A stretch of DNA of 64,000 nt from the NCBI GenBank assembly GCA_029907475.1, contig JARYLU010000003.1, positions 62,001-126,000 of the forward strand, given 5' to 3'. The stretch is from Bacillota bacterium (lineage in GTDB: Bacteria; Bacillota; DSM-12270; Thermacetogeniales; Thermacetogeniaceae). Each line of letters starts with the position of its first letter. Position 1 is the stretch's first letter. Below, one piece after another: positions 29,220 to 42,709 of the stretch. Both the position numbers and the translations under genes were made by a program. A model generated the notes under the pieces. The model saw nothing but the letters and a program-made list of their open reading frames with translations, searched no databases and was not told where the DNA came from.

Positions 29220-30494
29220 ATGGATTATATTGAGAAATATTTAATGCCGGTGGACCCCGAGGTAGCTGCTGCCATTCTCGCAGAAGAGCGGCGCCAGCAG
29301 GAAAAACTGGAGTTAATTGCCTCGGAGAATTCTGTGAGCAGGGCGATCCTGGCGGCCCAGGGTTGCGTGATGACCAATAAATACGCTGAAGGGTACCCCG
29401 GCCGGCGCTATTATGGGGGCTGTGAATTTGTTGACATCGTAGAAACCCTGGCGCAAGAAAGGGCAAAGGTCTTATTTGGGGCCGAACATGTCAACGTGCA
29501 ACCCCACTCTGGGACCCAGGCCAACACGGCTGTTTATTACGCGGTTTTGAAACCGGGGGGCCGCATTCTCGGGATGAGCCTGAGCCACGGCGGCCACCTC
29601 ACGCACGGCAGCCCTGTAAGCATTTCTGGTACTTATTACGAGGCCCATTTTTACGGCGTGAACGAAAACGGTTTTCTCGATTACGACGGGATCAGGGTGC
29701 TGGCGCACCAGGTGCGCCCCCATTTAATTATTGCGGGGGCGAGCGCTTATCCCCGAACGATTGATTTTGCCGCTTTCGCGGCAATAGCGGGGGAGGTCGG
29801 CGCCTACCTTGTGGTAGACATGGCCCATATCGCGGGGCTGGTCGCGGCAGGTCTCCACCCCAACCCGGTTCATCACGCGGAATTTGTTACATCTACTACA
29901 CATAAAACTTTAAGAGGACCGCGCGGGGGATTGATCATGTGCCAGGCCCGCTTTGCTGCTGAAATCGACAAGGCGGTTTTTCCGGGGACCCAGGGGGGCC
30001 CCTTGATGCATGTCATCGCGGCCAAGGCCGTTTGTTTCAAGCAGGCTCAAACCGAAGATTTCCGGCAGTACCAGCACCAGGTGGTCGCAAATGCGCGGGT
30101 GCTTGGCGAATGTTTAAAAGAGTACGGTTTCTCCCTTGTCTCCGGGGGAACCGATACCCACCTGGTCCTTGTCGACCTGCGCAACAAAAATTTAACCGGG
30201 AAAGAGGCCGAATTGATGCTGGACGAAGTAGGGATTACGGTAAACAAAAACACGATCCCCTTTGATCCGCAAAAGCCCCAGATTACCAGCGGGATCCGGA
30301 TCGGTGCTCCGGCGGTTACAACCCGGGGAATGAAGGAAAAGGAAATGGAGCAGGTTGCGACGGCAATTCACTACACCATCTCCTATCCCGGGGATGAAGC
30401 GAAGCGGGAGGCGGCGCGCCGGATTGTCCGTTCCCTTTGTTCCAGTTTTCCCCTTTATTCCGGGGAGCGGGGGGAGTTTTTTGGGACGACCTGA
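29220..30494 (+). CDS. glyA: Serine hydroxymethyltransferase
   Basis: A 424-residue fold-type I PLP enzyme that converts serine and tetrahydrofolate to glycine and methylene-tetrahydrofolate. It has [15 protein letters not shown], the PLP lysine Lys229 in [12 protein letters not shown], and the C-terminal [16 protein letters not shown] at 29220 follows GGGGGTAGGAG. It supplies one-carbon units for thymidylate and purine synthesis; in a presumed anaerobe it also links to folate carbon flow. Confidence 0.98.
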   Translation: MDYIEKYLMPVDPEVAAAILAEERRQQEKLELIASENSVSRAILAAQGCVMTNKYAEGYPGRRYYGGCEFVDIVETLAQERAKVLFGAEHVNVQPHSGTQANTAVYYAVLKPGGRILGMSLSHGGHLTHGSPVSISGTYYEAHFYGVNENGFLDYDGIRVLAHQVRPHLIIAGASAYPRTIDFAAFAAIAGEVGAYLVVDMAHIAGLVAAGLHPNPVHHAEFVTSTTHKTLRGPRGGLIMCQARFAAEIDKAVFPGTQGGPLMHVIAAKAVCFKQAQTEDFRQYQHQVVANARVLGECLKEYGFSLVSGGTDTHLVLVDLRNKNLTGKEAELMLDEVGITVNKNTIPFDPQKPQITSGIRIGAPAVTTRGMKEKEMEQVATAIHYTISYPGDEAKREAARRIVRSLCSSFPLYSGERGEFFGTT

Positions 30495-30993
30495 CTGGCA
30501 TGAATACTTTATGGCAATTACGCAGGTGGTTGGCCGGCGTTCCACATGTATCCGGCGCCAGGTAGGAGCGATTATCGTCAAAGAGCGGCGCATTCTTTGC
30601 ACCGGGTATAATGGTGCGCCGGCCGGCCTGCCGCATTGTCTTGACGTGGGTTGCCTGCGCGAAAAAATGCACGTCCCCCCGGGAGAGCGCCACGAGTTGT
30701 GCCGGGGCTTGCATGCGGAGCAGAATGCCATCATCCAGGCGGCGCTGTACGGGATCAGCATTCGGGGCGGAAGCTTTTACATTACCCACCGGCCCTGTGC
30801 CTTGTGCGCCAAAATGATCTGTAATGCAGAGATCAAAGAGGTTTTTTTTCAAGGGGATTATCCGGACCAGCTTGCCTTGGACATTTTCGGCGAGGCCGGG
30901 GTTCGGCTTATTTGTTTGGGGCCCCACCAAACGGGAGAGGAGGAAAAAGTGAGACTTGAAGACGAAAACCATCGCGCTCCCGCGCCTGAATAA
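30481..30993 (+). CDS. dCMP deaminase (ComEB-like)
   Basis: About 170 residues with the cytidine/deoxycytidylate deaminase zinc site: HAEQN and PCALCAK. The family signature [17 protein letters not shown] also fits dCMP deaminase, which makes dUMP for thymidylate synthesis. TTG at 30481 lies six bases after GGGGAG and overlaps the end of glyA by 14 bases; the longer upstream frame is antisense-like noise within glyA. Linkage with glyA fits supply of both the dUMP and the one-carbon donor for dTMP. Confidence 0.9.
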   Translation: MGRPDWHEYFMAITQVVGRRSTCIRRQVGAIIVKERRILCTGYNGAPAGLPHCLDVGCLREKMHVPPGERHELCRGLHAEQNAIIQAALYGISIRGGSFYITHRPCALCAKMICNAEIKEVFFQGDYPDQLALDIFGEAGVRLICLGPHQTGEEEKVRLEDENHRAPAPE

Positions 30994-31270
30994 CCTCGCG
31001 CCTACTTTAGAGTCCACTGCCCTCAAGTTGCTGGAAGAGGCCGGGGAGCTCGCCCAGGCGATTGGAAAATTTCGGGGTTTGAGCGGGGAGCGAACGACCC
31101 TGGATGAGGAGCGGGTAGTGAACCTGATTTTGCGTGAACTCCTGGACGTGGCGCAGACGGCCGTATCTCTCTTATTTGTGCTGGAAGAAAAGTACGGGGC
31201 GGACATCGGAGCGGCTTTGGAGCGGCATGTTCAAAAACTGATTGAGAAAGACTACCTACGTCTGGAGTGA
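30956..31270 (+). CDS. MazG-like nucleotide pyrophosphohydrolase domain protein
   Basis: A 104-residue all-helical protein with the MazG/dUTPase-type metal-binding pattern KLLEEAGELAQAIGK, and ELLDVAQTAVSLL in the second helix pair. Such small proteins hydrolyse non-canonical or excess (d)NTPs. TTG at 30956 overlaps the dCMP deaminase gene by 38 bases. Together they look like a nucleotide-pool unit. The exact substrate cannot be deduced. Confidence 0.75.
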   Translation: MKTKTIALPRLNNLAPTLESTALKLLEEAGELAQAIGKFRGLSGERTTLDEERVVNLILRELLDVAQTAVSLLFVLEEKYGADIGAALERHVQKLIEKDYLRLE

Positions 31271-31283
31271 GAAAGAGGGAAAA

Positions 31284-32456
31284 GTGACCAGGGCAGGCAA
31301 AAAAATTAAGGTCTTGAGTATTTTCGGAACGCGCCCCGAGGCAATTAAAATGGCACCTGTGGTCAGGGAGCTGCAGCGCCGGCCTGAGGTGGTGGAGTGC
31401 CGGGTCGTGGTTACGGCGCAGCACCGCGAAATGCTGGACCAGGTGCTGCATACCTTCGCCTTGGAACCTGATTACGACCTGGCGTTGATGCGCCCGGGCC
31501 AGGATTTGTTCGACATTACCGGGGCTGTCCTGCAGGGGCTTAAGGGGGTTCTCGAACGTGAGCGGCCCGATTTCATTCTTGTTCAGGGTGATACCACAAC
31601 CACTTTTGCGGGAGCGCTCGCGGCTTTTTATTTTCAAATTCCCATCGGCCACGTTGAAGCAGGGCTTCGGACTCGCGAGAAATACGCCCCCTTTCCCGAG
31701 GAAATCAACCGGGTTTTAACCTCTCATCTTGCAGACCTGCACTTTGCCCCTACGGAAACGGCCCGGAACTTTCTACTGAAGGAGGGGATCTCTGAGAAAA
31801 ATATTTTCATCACCGGGAATCCGGTCATTGATGCACTTCATCTCGCCCTCGGCCGGCCGTGCCGGCTGGAGCCCGATCTGGCGCGCCCTTTCGAAGAAAA
31901 CCGGCGTGTTATTCTTTTAACCACCCACCGCCGGGAGAACCTGGGGGAGCCCTTGCGGGAAGTGTACCTGGCGCTGCGGCAGCTTCTCGACCGTTACCGT
32001 GATTTAGGCGTGCTCTTCCCCGTACATAAAAACCCCAAAGTGCGCCGGGAAGTCGCGCGGATCCTGGCCGGGGTTGAAAGGATCTACTTCACGGAACCGC
32101 TGGACTACCTCCCTTTCCTCAATGTGATGAAAAGAGCATCTCTGGTGCTCACAGATTCGGGAGGGATTCAAGAGGAGGCGCCCGCCCTGGGGAAACCGGT
32201 ACTGGTTTTGCGGGACGTGACGGAGCGGCCTGAAGCTCTGAAGGCAGGAACCGCCAGGCTCGTTGGAACGGACCGCACCCGGGTCGAGGCTGAAGTAGCC
32301 CGTCTTCTTGAAGACGAAAAGGCTTACGGGGAAATGGCAAGCGCTGTTAATCCCTACGGAGACGGACAAGCAGCGCCGCGCATCGTTCAAGCCGTTTTAT
32401 CCTATTTTGGGCTGGCCCCGGTACCGGCCGACTTTTCACCTGCTCTTCTTAAGTGA
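31284..32456 (+). CDS. mnaA: UDP-N-acetylglucosamine 2-epimerase (non-hydrolysing)
   Basis: About 390 residues of the GT-B-like WecB/MnaA fold that interconvert UDP-GlcNAc and UDP-ManNAc. It has VLSIFGTRPEAIKMAPV at the start, HVEAGLRT, EEINRVLTSHLADLHFAPT and the late motif TDSGGIQEEAP. GTG at 31284 follows AAAGAGGGA; the frame opens further upstream inside mazG but has no better start. UDP-ManNAc feeds teichoic-acid linkage units or other wall polymers. It sits immediately before the ATP synthase genes. Confidence 0.95.
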   Translation: MTRAGKKIKVLSIFGTRPEAIKMAPVVRELQRRPEVVECRVVVTAQHREMLDQVLHTFALEPDYDLALMRPGQDLFDITGAVLQGLKGVLERERPDFILVQGDTTTTFAGALAAFYFQIPIGHVEAGLRTREKYAPFPEEINRVLTSHLADLHFAPTETARNFLLKEGISEKNIFITGNPVIDALHLALGRPCRLEPDLARPFEENRRVILLTTHRRENLGEPLREVYLALRQLLDRYRDLGVLFPVHKNPKVRREVARILAGVERIYFTEPLDYLPFLNVMKRASLVLTDSGGIQEEAPALGKPVLVLRDVTERPEALKAGTARLVGTDRTRVEAEVARLLEDEKAYGEMASAVNPYGDGQAAPRIVQAVLSYFGLAPVPADFSPALLK

Positions 32457-32552
32457 GGATTTTTTTGAAAAAAGGCGAAGCAAGGAAGGAATTTGGTTGG
32501 TTAAAGCGAATAAAAATGTGAGCCTTGTTTCGCTAAAAGGTGGAGTGTAAGA

Positions 32553-32801
32553 TTGGTTAAGAAAAAGGGTACCCCAGTTTGGCGTGCTCTGGGGTTGATG
32601 ACCAATATCGGGATTACGATGGCGGCTTCTGTTTTTATCGGATATTATATGGGGCACTACCTGGACAAATTGTTGCAAAATCGGATCCATTATACAAATC
32701 CCTGGCTTACCATGATTTTTGCCCTTTTTGGGGTTGCAGCAGGTTTCCGCGGCGTATTCCGGCTGATTAACGAATCACTCCGAGAAGGGGGCAAGGAGTG
32801 A
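32553..32801 (+). CDS. atpZ: AtpZ/AtpI-family small membrane protein
   Basis: An 82-residue protein with two membrane spans (LGLMTNIGITMAASVFIGYYMG and WLTMIFALFGVAAGFRGVFRL) of the AtpZ family (Pfam AtpR/F0F1-ATPase gene 1 type), thought to aid c-ring assembly or magnesium uptake. TTG at 32553 follows AAAGGTGGAGTG. It is the first gene of the atp cluster. Confidence 0.85.
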   Translation: MVKKKGTPVWRALGLMTNIGITMAASVFIGYYMGHYLDKLLQNRIHYTNPWLTMIFALFGVAAGFRGVFRLINESLREGGKE

Positions 32802-32810
32802 TGAACCGCG

Positions 32811-33128
32811 GTGCTCCTGAAATCCTTATTGATCGGTTTTTTGTGGGGGACGTTAATCAGTGTCCTGAACCATTATTACCTGCAGCGGGTGCTTAAAAAA
32901 AGCAAGGACCAACCCCCGGATAGGGGGATGCTGGCTGTAGTCAACTGCTATATTGTCCGTTATTTTATTAATATCGGTGCCCTCTTTCTTGTTTACCGGG
33001 ACATGTGGATGCTTGTGGGAACTGCCGTGGGACTTATGGTGATGAAAAACATATCTCTCATCCAGCAGTACCGGGAGAGCCGGCAACAGGCGTGGAAGCC
33101 TAAAACGAAAGAAAATCGCAAAAAATAA
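32811..33128 (+). CDS. atpI: ATP synthase subunit I
   Basis: A 105-residue protein with probably three to four membrane spans and a basic C-terminus (QQAWKPKTKENRKK), in the position and size of AtpI (UncI), an assembly factor for the c-ring. GTG at 32811 is 12 bases after AAGGAG, a slightly long spacing. A 115-base gap separates it from atpB. Confidence 0.8.
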   Translation: MLLKSLLIGFLWGTLISVLNHYYLQRVLKKSKDQPPDRGMLAVVNCYIVRYFINIGALFLVYRDMWMLVGTAVGLMVMKNISLIQQYRESRQQAWKPKTKENRKK

Positions 33129-33243
33129 ACAGAAATGGATTCAAAAAGCAGGGTACCAGGTATCAAAGGTTTGTGTAGTTTTGTCTGAGCATAGTTTTGC
33201 ATGAACAGAAAAAGGGAATAAGGATGGAGAAAGGGGTCCAAAA

Positions 33244-33924
33244 ATGCACGAGAGTCACGGGAGCGACATTCTCTTCCACATCTTTGGTTTGCCTGTTTCG
33301 AGTTATGTCACGACCATGTGGGCGATCATGGCAGTTCTCTTTGTCATCTGCGTCCTGGTTACAAGGCGCTTGAACAAGGTGCCCGGCCAGCTTCAGAACC
33401 TGGTCGAGTTTACTGTTGAAGGCTTGCTTAACTTTTTCAGCGGTATCTTGGGTACCGAAAAAGCACGCAGGTATTTCCCGCTTCTTGCCAGCCTTTTTCT
33501 TTTTATCCTTTTCTCGAACTGGTCCGGGATCTTACCCGGGGCAGGCCATGTCAAGGGTTTCAGGCCGCCAACAAGCACCGTGAGCGTTACCGCGGGGCTT
33601 GCCATTGTGGTGTTTTTTTCCGTGCAGATAGCCGGTATCCGGGAAAAGGGCTTGAAGTATTTTAAACACTTTATCGAGCCGATCCCCATTTTCCTTCCGA
33701 TCACACTGATCGAGGAATTTGTGAAGCCATTATCCCTTTCGCTCCGTCTTTATGGTAATATTTTCGGAGAGGAAACCGTGGTGGCGGTTTTATTCAGTCT
33801 GGTTCCTTATTTTTCACCAATTCCCATGCAGATGCTGGGCCTGCTCTTCGGCTTTATTCAAGCCCTTGTTTTCACAACCCTTGCTGCAATTTACATCGCC
33901 AATGCCACCGCCGAGGCCCACTGA
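33244..33924 (+). CDS. atpB: ATP synthase F0 subunit a
   Basis: A 226-residue membrane subunit that forms the proton half-channels. The essential arginine is in LSLSLRLYGNIFGEE, and the C-terminal helix reads FGFIQALVFTTLAAIYIANATAEAH. ATG at 33244 follows GGATGGAGAAAGGGG. Confidence 0.96.
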   Translation: MHESHGSDILFHIFGLPVSSYVTTMWAIMAVLFVICVLVTRRLNKVPGQLQNLVEFTVEGLLNFFSGILGTEKARRYFPLLASLFLFILFSNWSGILPGAGHVKGFRPPTSTVSVTAGLAIVVFFSVQIAGIREKGLKYFKHFIEPIPIFLPITLIEEFVKPLSLSLRLYGNIFGEETVVAVLFSLVPYFSPIPMQMLGLLFGFIQALVFTTLAAIYIANATAEAH

Positions 33925-34082
33925 AAATAAAGTTCCCTCTTTCCAGGTTCCGGGCATTTTCGCCTTGCGGAGAAACAACAGACATCTTCGCCAAAAGCCC
34001 GCTTATTAAAGATCGCACGCAGGTGAAATCGGTCAGGGATTTGAGAGCCGGGAACTTAAAAAGTTTTCTCACGATCTTTTAA

Positions 34083-34346
<264 letters not shown>

Positions 34347-34361
34347 ATTAGGGTCAAAAAG

Positions 34362-34413
34362 ATACCCGGGGGCGCGACTGGACAGGGCCCCGGTACCAAC
34401 GCCCCTCGGGTAT
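34362..34413 (+). promoter_or_regulatory. Long intercistronic hairpin between atpE and atpF
   Basis: ATACCCGGGGGCG (34362-34374) pairs with the reverse complement at 34400-34413, leaving one bulged base, around a 25-base GC-rich loop that contains a smaller hairpin. There is no T-run, so it is not a typical terminator. It may protect or partly terminate the atpE message and so raise c-subunit yield. Confidence 0.6.
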
Positions 34414-34441
34414 TTATGACCTGCCGACGGAGGGGACAGAA

Positions 34442-34923
34442 GTGGAAATTACCTGGTACGACCTGGTATGGGCGATCATCAATTTTTTGGTAATTCTTGG
34501 GATCCTGTATATATTATTTTATAAACCTGTCATTCGGTTCCTCGACAACCGCCGGGCCGAAATCGCGCGCAACATTACGGAGGCGGAGCAGGCTCGGGCC
34601 GAGGCGGCAGCTTTATTAAAAGAACACCGCGAAAAAGTGGCAGGAGCCGACCAGGAGGCGCAGGAGATTGTGGCGCGTGCAGTGAAAGCCGGTGAGGAGG
34701 CGCGTGTGGGCCTGATCGAGCAAGGCCGCGACGAAGCGGCGGCACTGCTCGAAAAAGCCCGTACCGAAATCCAGCGGGAGCGGGACGCAGCCCTGAGGGC
34801 CCTCCGCCAGGAGGTTGCCACCCTCGCCGTAATGGCAGCAGGAAAAATTCTCGGGCGCGCTGTGACCGGGAAGGATCACGCGCGCCTGGTGGAGCAGTTC
34901 CTAAATGAAGTGGGTGAACTGAA

Positions 34924-34927
<4 letters not shown>
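34442..34927 (+). CDS. atpF: ATP synthase F0 subunit b
   Basis: A 161-residue subunit with one N-terminal membrane span (LVWAIINFLVILGILYILFY) followed by a long charged coiled coil (ARNITEAEQARAEAAALLKEHREK and on). It forms the peripheral stator stalk. GTG at 34442 follows GGAGGGG. It overlaps atpH by four bases. Confidence 0.95.
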
Positions 34928-37025
<2,098 letters not shown>

Positions 37026-37053
37026 AAAATTTCGAAGGTGGTGACAGCGCTCG

Positions 37054-39376
<2,323 letters not shown>

Positions 39377-39377
39377 A

Positions 39378-39815
39378 GTGGCAGAGCAGGCTAAAGAAAG
39401 AAAGAGAACTTTTAAGCTGGAGATCATTACACCGGAGCGTCTCGTTGTTTCAGAGGAAGTCGAAGCCGTGGTCATTCCGGCAGCCCAGGGCTCGTTGGGT
39501 ATTTTACGGAACCACACTCCTTTTCTTGGGGGGCTCGAGATCGGGATCATCAAATACCGCCAGGAAGGGAAAAACCATTGGGTTGCCTGCAATACCGGGG
39601 TTTTTGAGATCAGAGAAAATACCCTGCGGATTCTTGCTGACACGGCGGAGCGGGGAGAGGATATTAATGTGCTCCGGGCGCAGCAGGCGCGGGACCGGGC
39701 GCGTCAGCGCCTGCGCGAAAAAGAAATTGATATGGATTACCTCCGGGCCGAACTGGCACTCCGGCGCGCCCTGGCGCGCTTAAAAGCAGCGGCATACGAA
39801 GTGAAGGACCCATAA
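39378..39815 (+). CDS. atpC: ATP synthase F1 subunit epsilon
   Basis: About 145 residues. The N-terminal beta-barrel contains TPERLVVSEEVEAVVIPAAQGSLGIL and NHTPFL, and the C-terminal helical hairpin ends in LARLKAA. GTG at 39378 follows GGAGG at a rather long spacing, and TTG at 39369 is the alternative. It is the last gene of the atp operon, followed by a terminator. Confidence 0.94.
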   Translation: MAEQAKERKRTFKLEIITPERLVVSEEVEAVVIPAAQGSLGILRNHTPFLGGLEIGIIKYRQEGKNHWVACNTGVFEIRENTLRILADTAERGEDINVLRAQQARDRARQRLREKEIDMDYLRAELALRRALARLKAAAYEVKDP

Positions 39816-39848
39816 GGACCCACATCCTGAGCCCTGCTTCCCCTCGCG

Positions 39849-39876
39849 AACCTGGCAACAGCCAGGTTTTTTTATT
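39849..39876 (+). terminator. Intrinsic terminator of the atp operon
   Basis: AACCTGGC (39849-39856) pairs with GCCAGGTT (39861-39868) across an AACA loop, followed by a run of T. Confidence 0.88.
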
Positions 39877-39964
39877 TTGTGTTCTTTGAGCTCTTCGGGA
39901 ATAAAGTGAGAGGCAGTGGGCAAAAATAGTAGAGGAAGAAAATGGTACTAAGGAGTAAGGCGCG

Positions 39965-40708
39965 ATGAAAAAAGGATTCTTCCTGGTCATTGTCCTGGGT
40001 GCTTTGCTGGCCTTTTTCCTGCCGGGAGAAACCAGCGGAAACCGGGAGAAGCCTGTTCTTCCTGAGCTTGTTGCACTGGTGGAGCGGGGAGGCGGGGGTG
40101 TTGACGGCTTCGATCTGGAAGGCTGGGCCGTGGTCAAGAGAAGGGGAGAAGTTGAGAAAATCTGGAAAGACCTGGATTTAACAGGTTCTCTGGAGCTCCA
40201 GGATGGCAGGTTGAGCCCCGTCCAGAGCTCGCAAGGTAAGGCTATTTGCTATCAGGGACGGCCGGCAGAGGGCGCTGAAGTTCGAATTACTCTGCAAAAA
40301 GTCGGTCAAGCCGGGCCGCAGGACCTGACTTATCTGATGCTGAAAGCCCGCATTCCCTCCGGCACCCGAACTGCCCTGGCGTGGGAAGAAAAGCTCAGAG
40401 AGACCCTCGCCGCCGCAGGGAGCGAGCATGGATTGTACCTTACTGTAAAGGGAAGAATTCCCCGTAAGCTTGGGCGCGAAGCCCAGCTTGCCTGGGGAGA
40501 AGCAGTGCTCCAGGAGCTCGGGGGGAGCGTGGCCGATTCGCTCCGGACGGAAAAATACCTGAGTTTGGTGGGCTACACCCCGGTTTTTTTCGATGCGGTC
40601 AGGGTTGGAAAGAAAAAGGTAAATATCAATGTTGCGCTTGTTTCTCAAGCAGGTTCTGAAGAGACCCTTGTTTATCTAGGAACTCCATTAATATCCAGCG
40701 AATATTGA
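39965..40708 (+). CDS. ywmB: YwmB-family (TATA-box-binding-like fold) secreted protein
   Basis: A 247-residue protein with an N-terminal signal or anchor segment (GFFLVIVLGALLAFFLPGET). The position between atpC and murAA and the two-lobe pattern match Bacillus YwmB (family YwmB_TATA), whose function is unknown. ATG at 39965 follows AAGGAG. Upstream, GAATA (39899-39903), 15 bases, then GGCAAAAATA (39919-39928) resembles a sigma-F/G promoter; this is a weak prediction. Confidence 0.8.
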   Translation: MKKGFFLVIVLGALLAFFLPGETSGNREKPVLPELVALVERGGGGVDGFDLEGWAVVKRRGEVEKIWKDLDLTGSLELQDGRLSPVQSSQGKAICYQGRPAEGAEVRITLQKVGQAGPQDLTYLMLKARIPSGTRTALAWEEKLRETLAAAGSEHGLYLTVKGRIPRKLGREAQLAWGEAVLQELGGSVADSLRTEKYLSLVGYTPVFFDAVRVGKKKVNINVALVSQAGSEETLVYLGTPLISSEY

Positions 40709-40782
40709 GGAGAATATTGCATTTTCGGGCAGGAATCCCGGCAAAAACGGCGAATTACTCGCAATATTACTTGAAATTTGGA

Positions 40783-40917
40783 CTTAGACCTTCATGCCAC
40801 TCATGCGACACCATCAGAGGAAAGAAAAATAAAGGTTTACCTTGCGCCTGAAGACCTGGCACCGACCAGAATACGGGAGCAAGCGCAAGGATAAATCGAA
40901 ACATATTGTTCAGGGCA
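40783..40917 (-). repeat. Dispersed intergenic repeat, core-less copy C (reverse orientation)
   Basis: In the 258-base ywmB-murAA gap, reading the minus strand gives the left flank, then CCTTGCGC (complement of 40883-40890), a short loop with CTGG...CCAG, GCGCAAGG (complement of 40840-40847), and the right flank with the GCATGAG motif. Both flanks match copy B, but the roughly 290 bases of core are absent: GAAGACCT at 40850-40857 joins GGCACCGACC directly. Confidence 0.8.
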
Positions 40918-40966
40918 GAAGGTAAATCCCTGCTTTAAATCGGAATTCACAAAAAAAGTAGGAGAA

Positions 40967-42241
40967 ATGATGGAGGATAAGTTTTTAATCCAAGGTGGTA
41001 CCAGTCTGACCGGAGACATCCAGATTAGTGGTTCAAAAAATGCCAGCCTCCCGATCCTTGCCGCTACTCTCCTGACTCCCGACCGGTGTCTGATTTACGG
41101 GGTACCGCGTTTAGCCGATATCAGGATTATGATTCAGATGTTGAGCGGGCTTGGTGCCCAGATATCGATGCAGGGGCATCAGGTTGCGGTCCAGGCCCGC
41201 GAGTTGCAGATCACAGAGGAGCTTAACCAGCACGCCAGAAAAATGCGGGCATCTTTTTTGTTGATGGGCCCTCTCCTGGCCCGGCACGGTAAAGCCTGTT
41301 TAGCCCTCCCCGGGGGGTGCGCCATCGGAAAACGACCTGTTGATCTGCACCTTAAGGGTTTGGCCGCTTTAGGAGCAAAAATTACGATTGAAAAGGGATA
41401 TGTCAGGGCAACTGCCAGGCGTTTAACGGGCAGCGATATTTACCTTGAATTCCCCAGCGTTGGCGCCACGGAAAACCTTATGATGGCTGCCACCGGTGCG
41501 CGGGGAACGACAACCCTGCTTAATGCCGCGGCAGAGCCTGAAATTGTGGACCTGGCCTGTTTTTTAAAAAAACTGGGAGCAAAGATTACGGGGGCGGGAA
41601 CGAGGGTGGTAAAAATAGAGGGAAGCCGCTCTTTGCATGGCGCGGCTCATACGGTGATCCCGGACCGCATTGAGGCCGGGACTTACATGGTTGCAGCGGT
41701 CGCAACAGGAGGTCGGGTGCGACTGCTGAAGGTCATCCCCGCACACCTCCGTTCCGTGATCGCGAAGCTCCGCAAGACGGGAGCGGAGATCGAAAAGGGG
41801 AGAGACGAACTGCTTGTGGCTGCTACCTGTAAAAGTACTCCCTTGCAGATCAGAACCTCCCCGTATCCTGGTTTTCCGACAGACCTGCAACCGCAGTTTG
41901 CGGCCCTCCTGACCACAGTAACCGGTACGAGCAGGATCGTCGAAACAGTTTTCGAAGAACGATTCCTTTATACCGAGGAACTGCGCAGGATGGGGGCATC
42001 CATTGAAGTGTCCGGCCCAAAGGCTTTAATCCGGGGAGTGGAGCGCCTGTACCCGGCACAGGTGAAAGTGCCGGACCTCCGGGCGGGAGCGGCACTGGTG
42101 ATTGCTGCCTTAAAAGCCTGGGGAGAAACCGAGATTAACTGCGTTCATCACCTCGACCGGGGCTACGAGGGCATTGAGGAAAAACTGCGGGGTCTTGGAG
42201 CCCGGATCCGGCGGGTTACAGAGCAGGCCGCAAACCTCTAA
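40967..42241 (+). CDS. murAA: UDP-N-acetylglucosamine 1-carboxyvinyltransferase
   Basis: A 424-residue first committed enzyme of peptidoglycan synthesis, transferring enolpyruvate from PEP to UDP-GlcNAc. Catalytic Cys118 is in PGGCAIGKRPVDLH, so the enzyme should be fosfomycin-sensitive (family knowledge). SGSKNASLPILAATLL and PGFPTDLQPQ (catalytic Asp) are present. ATG at 40967 or 40970 follows AGGAG. The ywmB-murAA-spoIID order equals Bacillus; the second MurA seen near tal in Bacillus is absent here. Confidence 0.97.
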   Translation: MMEDKFLIQGGTSLTGDIQISGSKNASLPILAATLLTPDRCLIYGVPRLADIRIMIQMLSGLGAQISMQGHQVAVQARELQITEELNQHARKMRASFLLMGPLLARHGKACLALPGGCAIGKRPVDLHLKGLAALGAKITIEKGYVRATARRLTGSDIYLEFPSVGATENLMMAATGARGTTTLLNAAAEPEIVDLACFLKKLGAKITGAGTRVVKIEGSRSLHGAAHTVIPDRIEAGTYMVAAVATGGRVRLLKVIPAHLRSVIAKLRKTGAEIEKGRDELLVAATCKSTPLQIRTSPYPGFPTDLQPQFAALLTTVTGTSRIVETVFEERFLYTEELRRMGASIEVSGPKALIRGVERLYPAQVKVPDLRAGAALVIAALKAWGETEINCVHHLDRGYEGIEEKLRGLGARIRRVTEQAANL

Positions 42242-42709
42242 GGCAAGTCCTTCCGCTCGCTCCGGAAGATGGCGGTTTTGCGCTCACCCCTGGGCTGCGG
42301 TCGGTTGCCAGGCAAGCACTTCCACTCGCTCCTGATTCCGCTCCCAGCACTCACTGCTGCTTCGTGAGCCAAAAAAGATACAAAACGGAAAAAATTCCCC
42401 TTTTACGAAGTAAGTCCCCGCCTGGCACTCAACTTCACCTCAACAGCGGCTCCGAGCCGGTCTAATTGACCCCCGTTGCTCTTTAAAGTTTACCGGAGCG
42501 CTCTTTCCCCCCCTGCAAGAATAAACGCGGCGGCAAGAAAGTTAGCGTTCGAGCTCAAAAAATCGGGGGAACAGCTCCCCGGAAAAGATTCGAAAGGCGG
42601 ACCCTCGTATTTGTCGAGGTGATTTGGTCTAATCGTCTTCCCCGCTTCATAAATAGGGAAACAGGGAAGTAAATTCTCGCCTGTACGGGTAAGAACGGGG
42701 GAAGGATTT
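42242..42709 (+). repeat. Intergenic region with fragment D of the dispersed repeat (42279-42346)
   Basis: This 468-base gap contains no gene. Bases 42279-42346 match the left edge of copy B's core, from TTGCGCTC through TTGCCAGGCAAGCACTTCC to GATTCCGCTCC, and then diverge. Two local hairpins are visible: CTTCCG...CGGAAG near 42251-42268 and GGGGAACAGCTCCCC near 42567. No spoIID promoter could be read with confidence. Confidence 0.6.
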
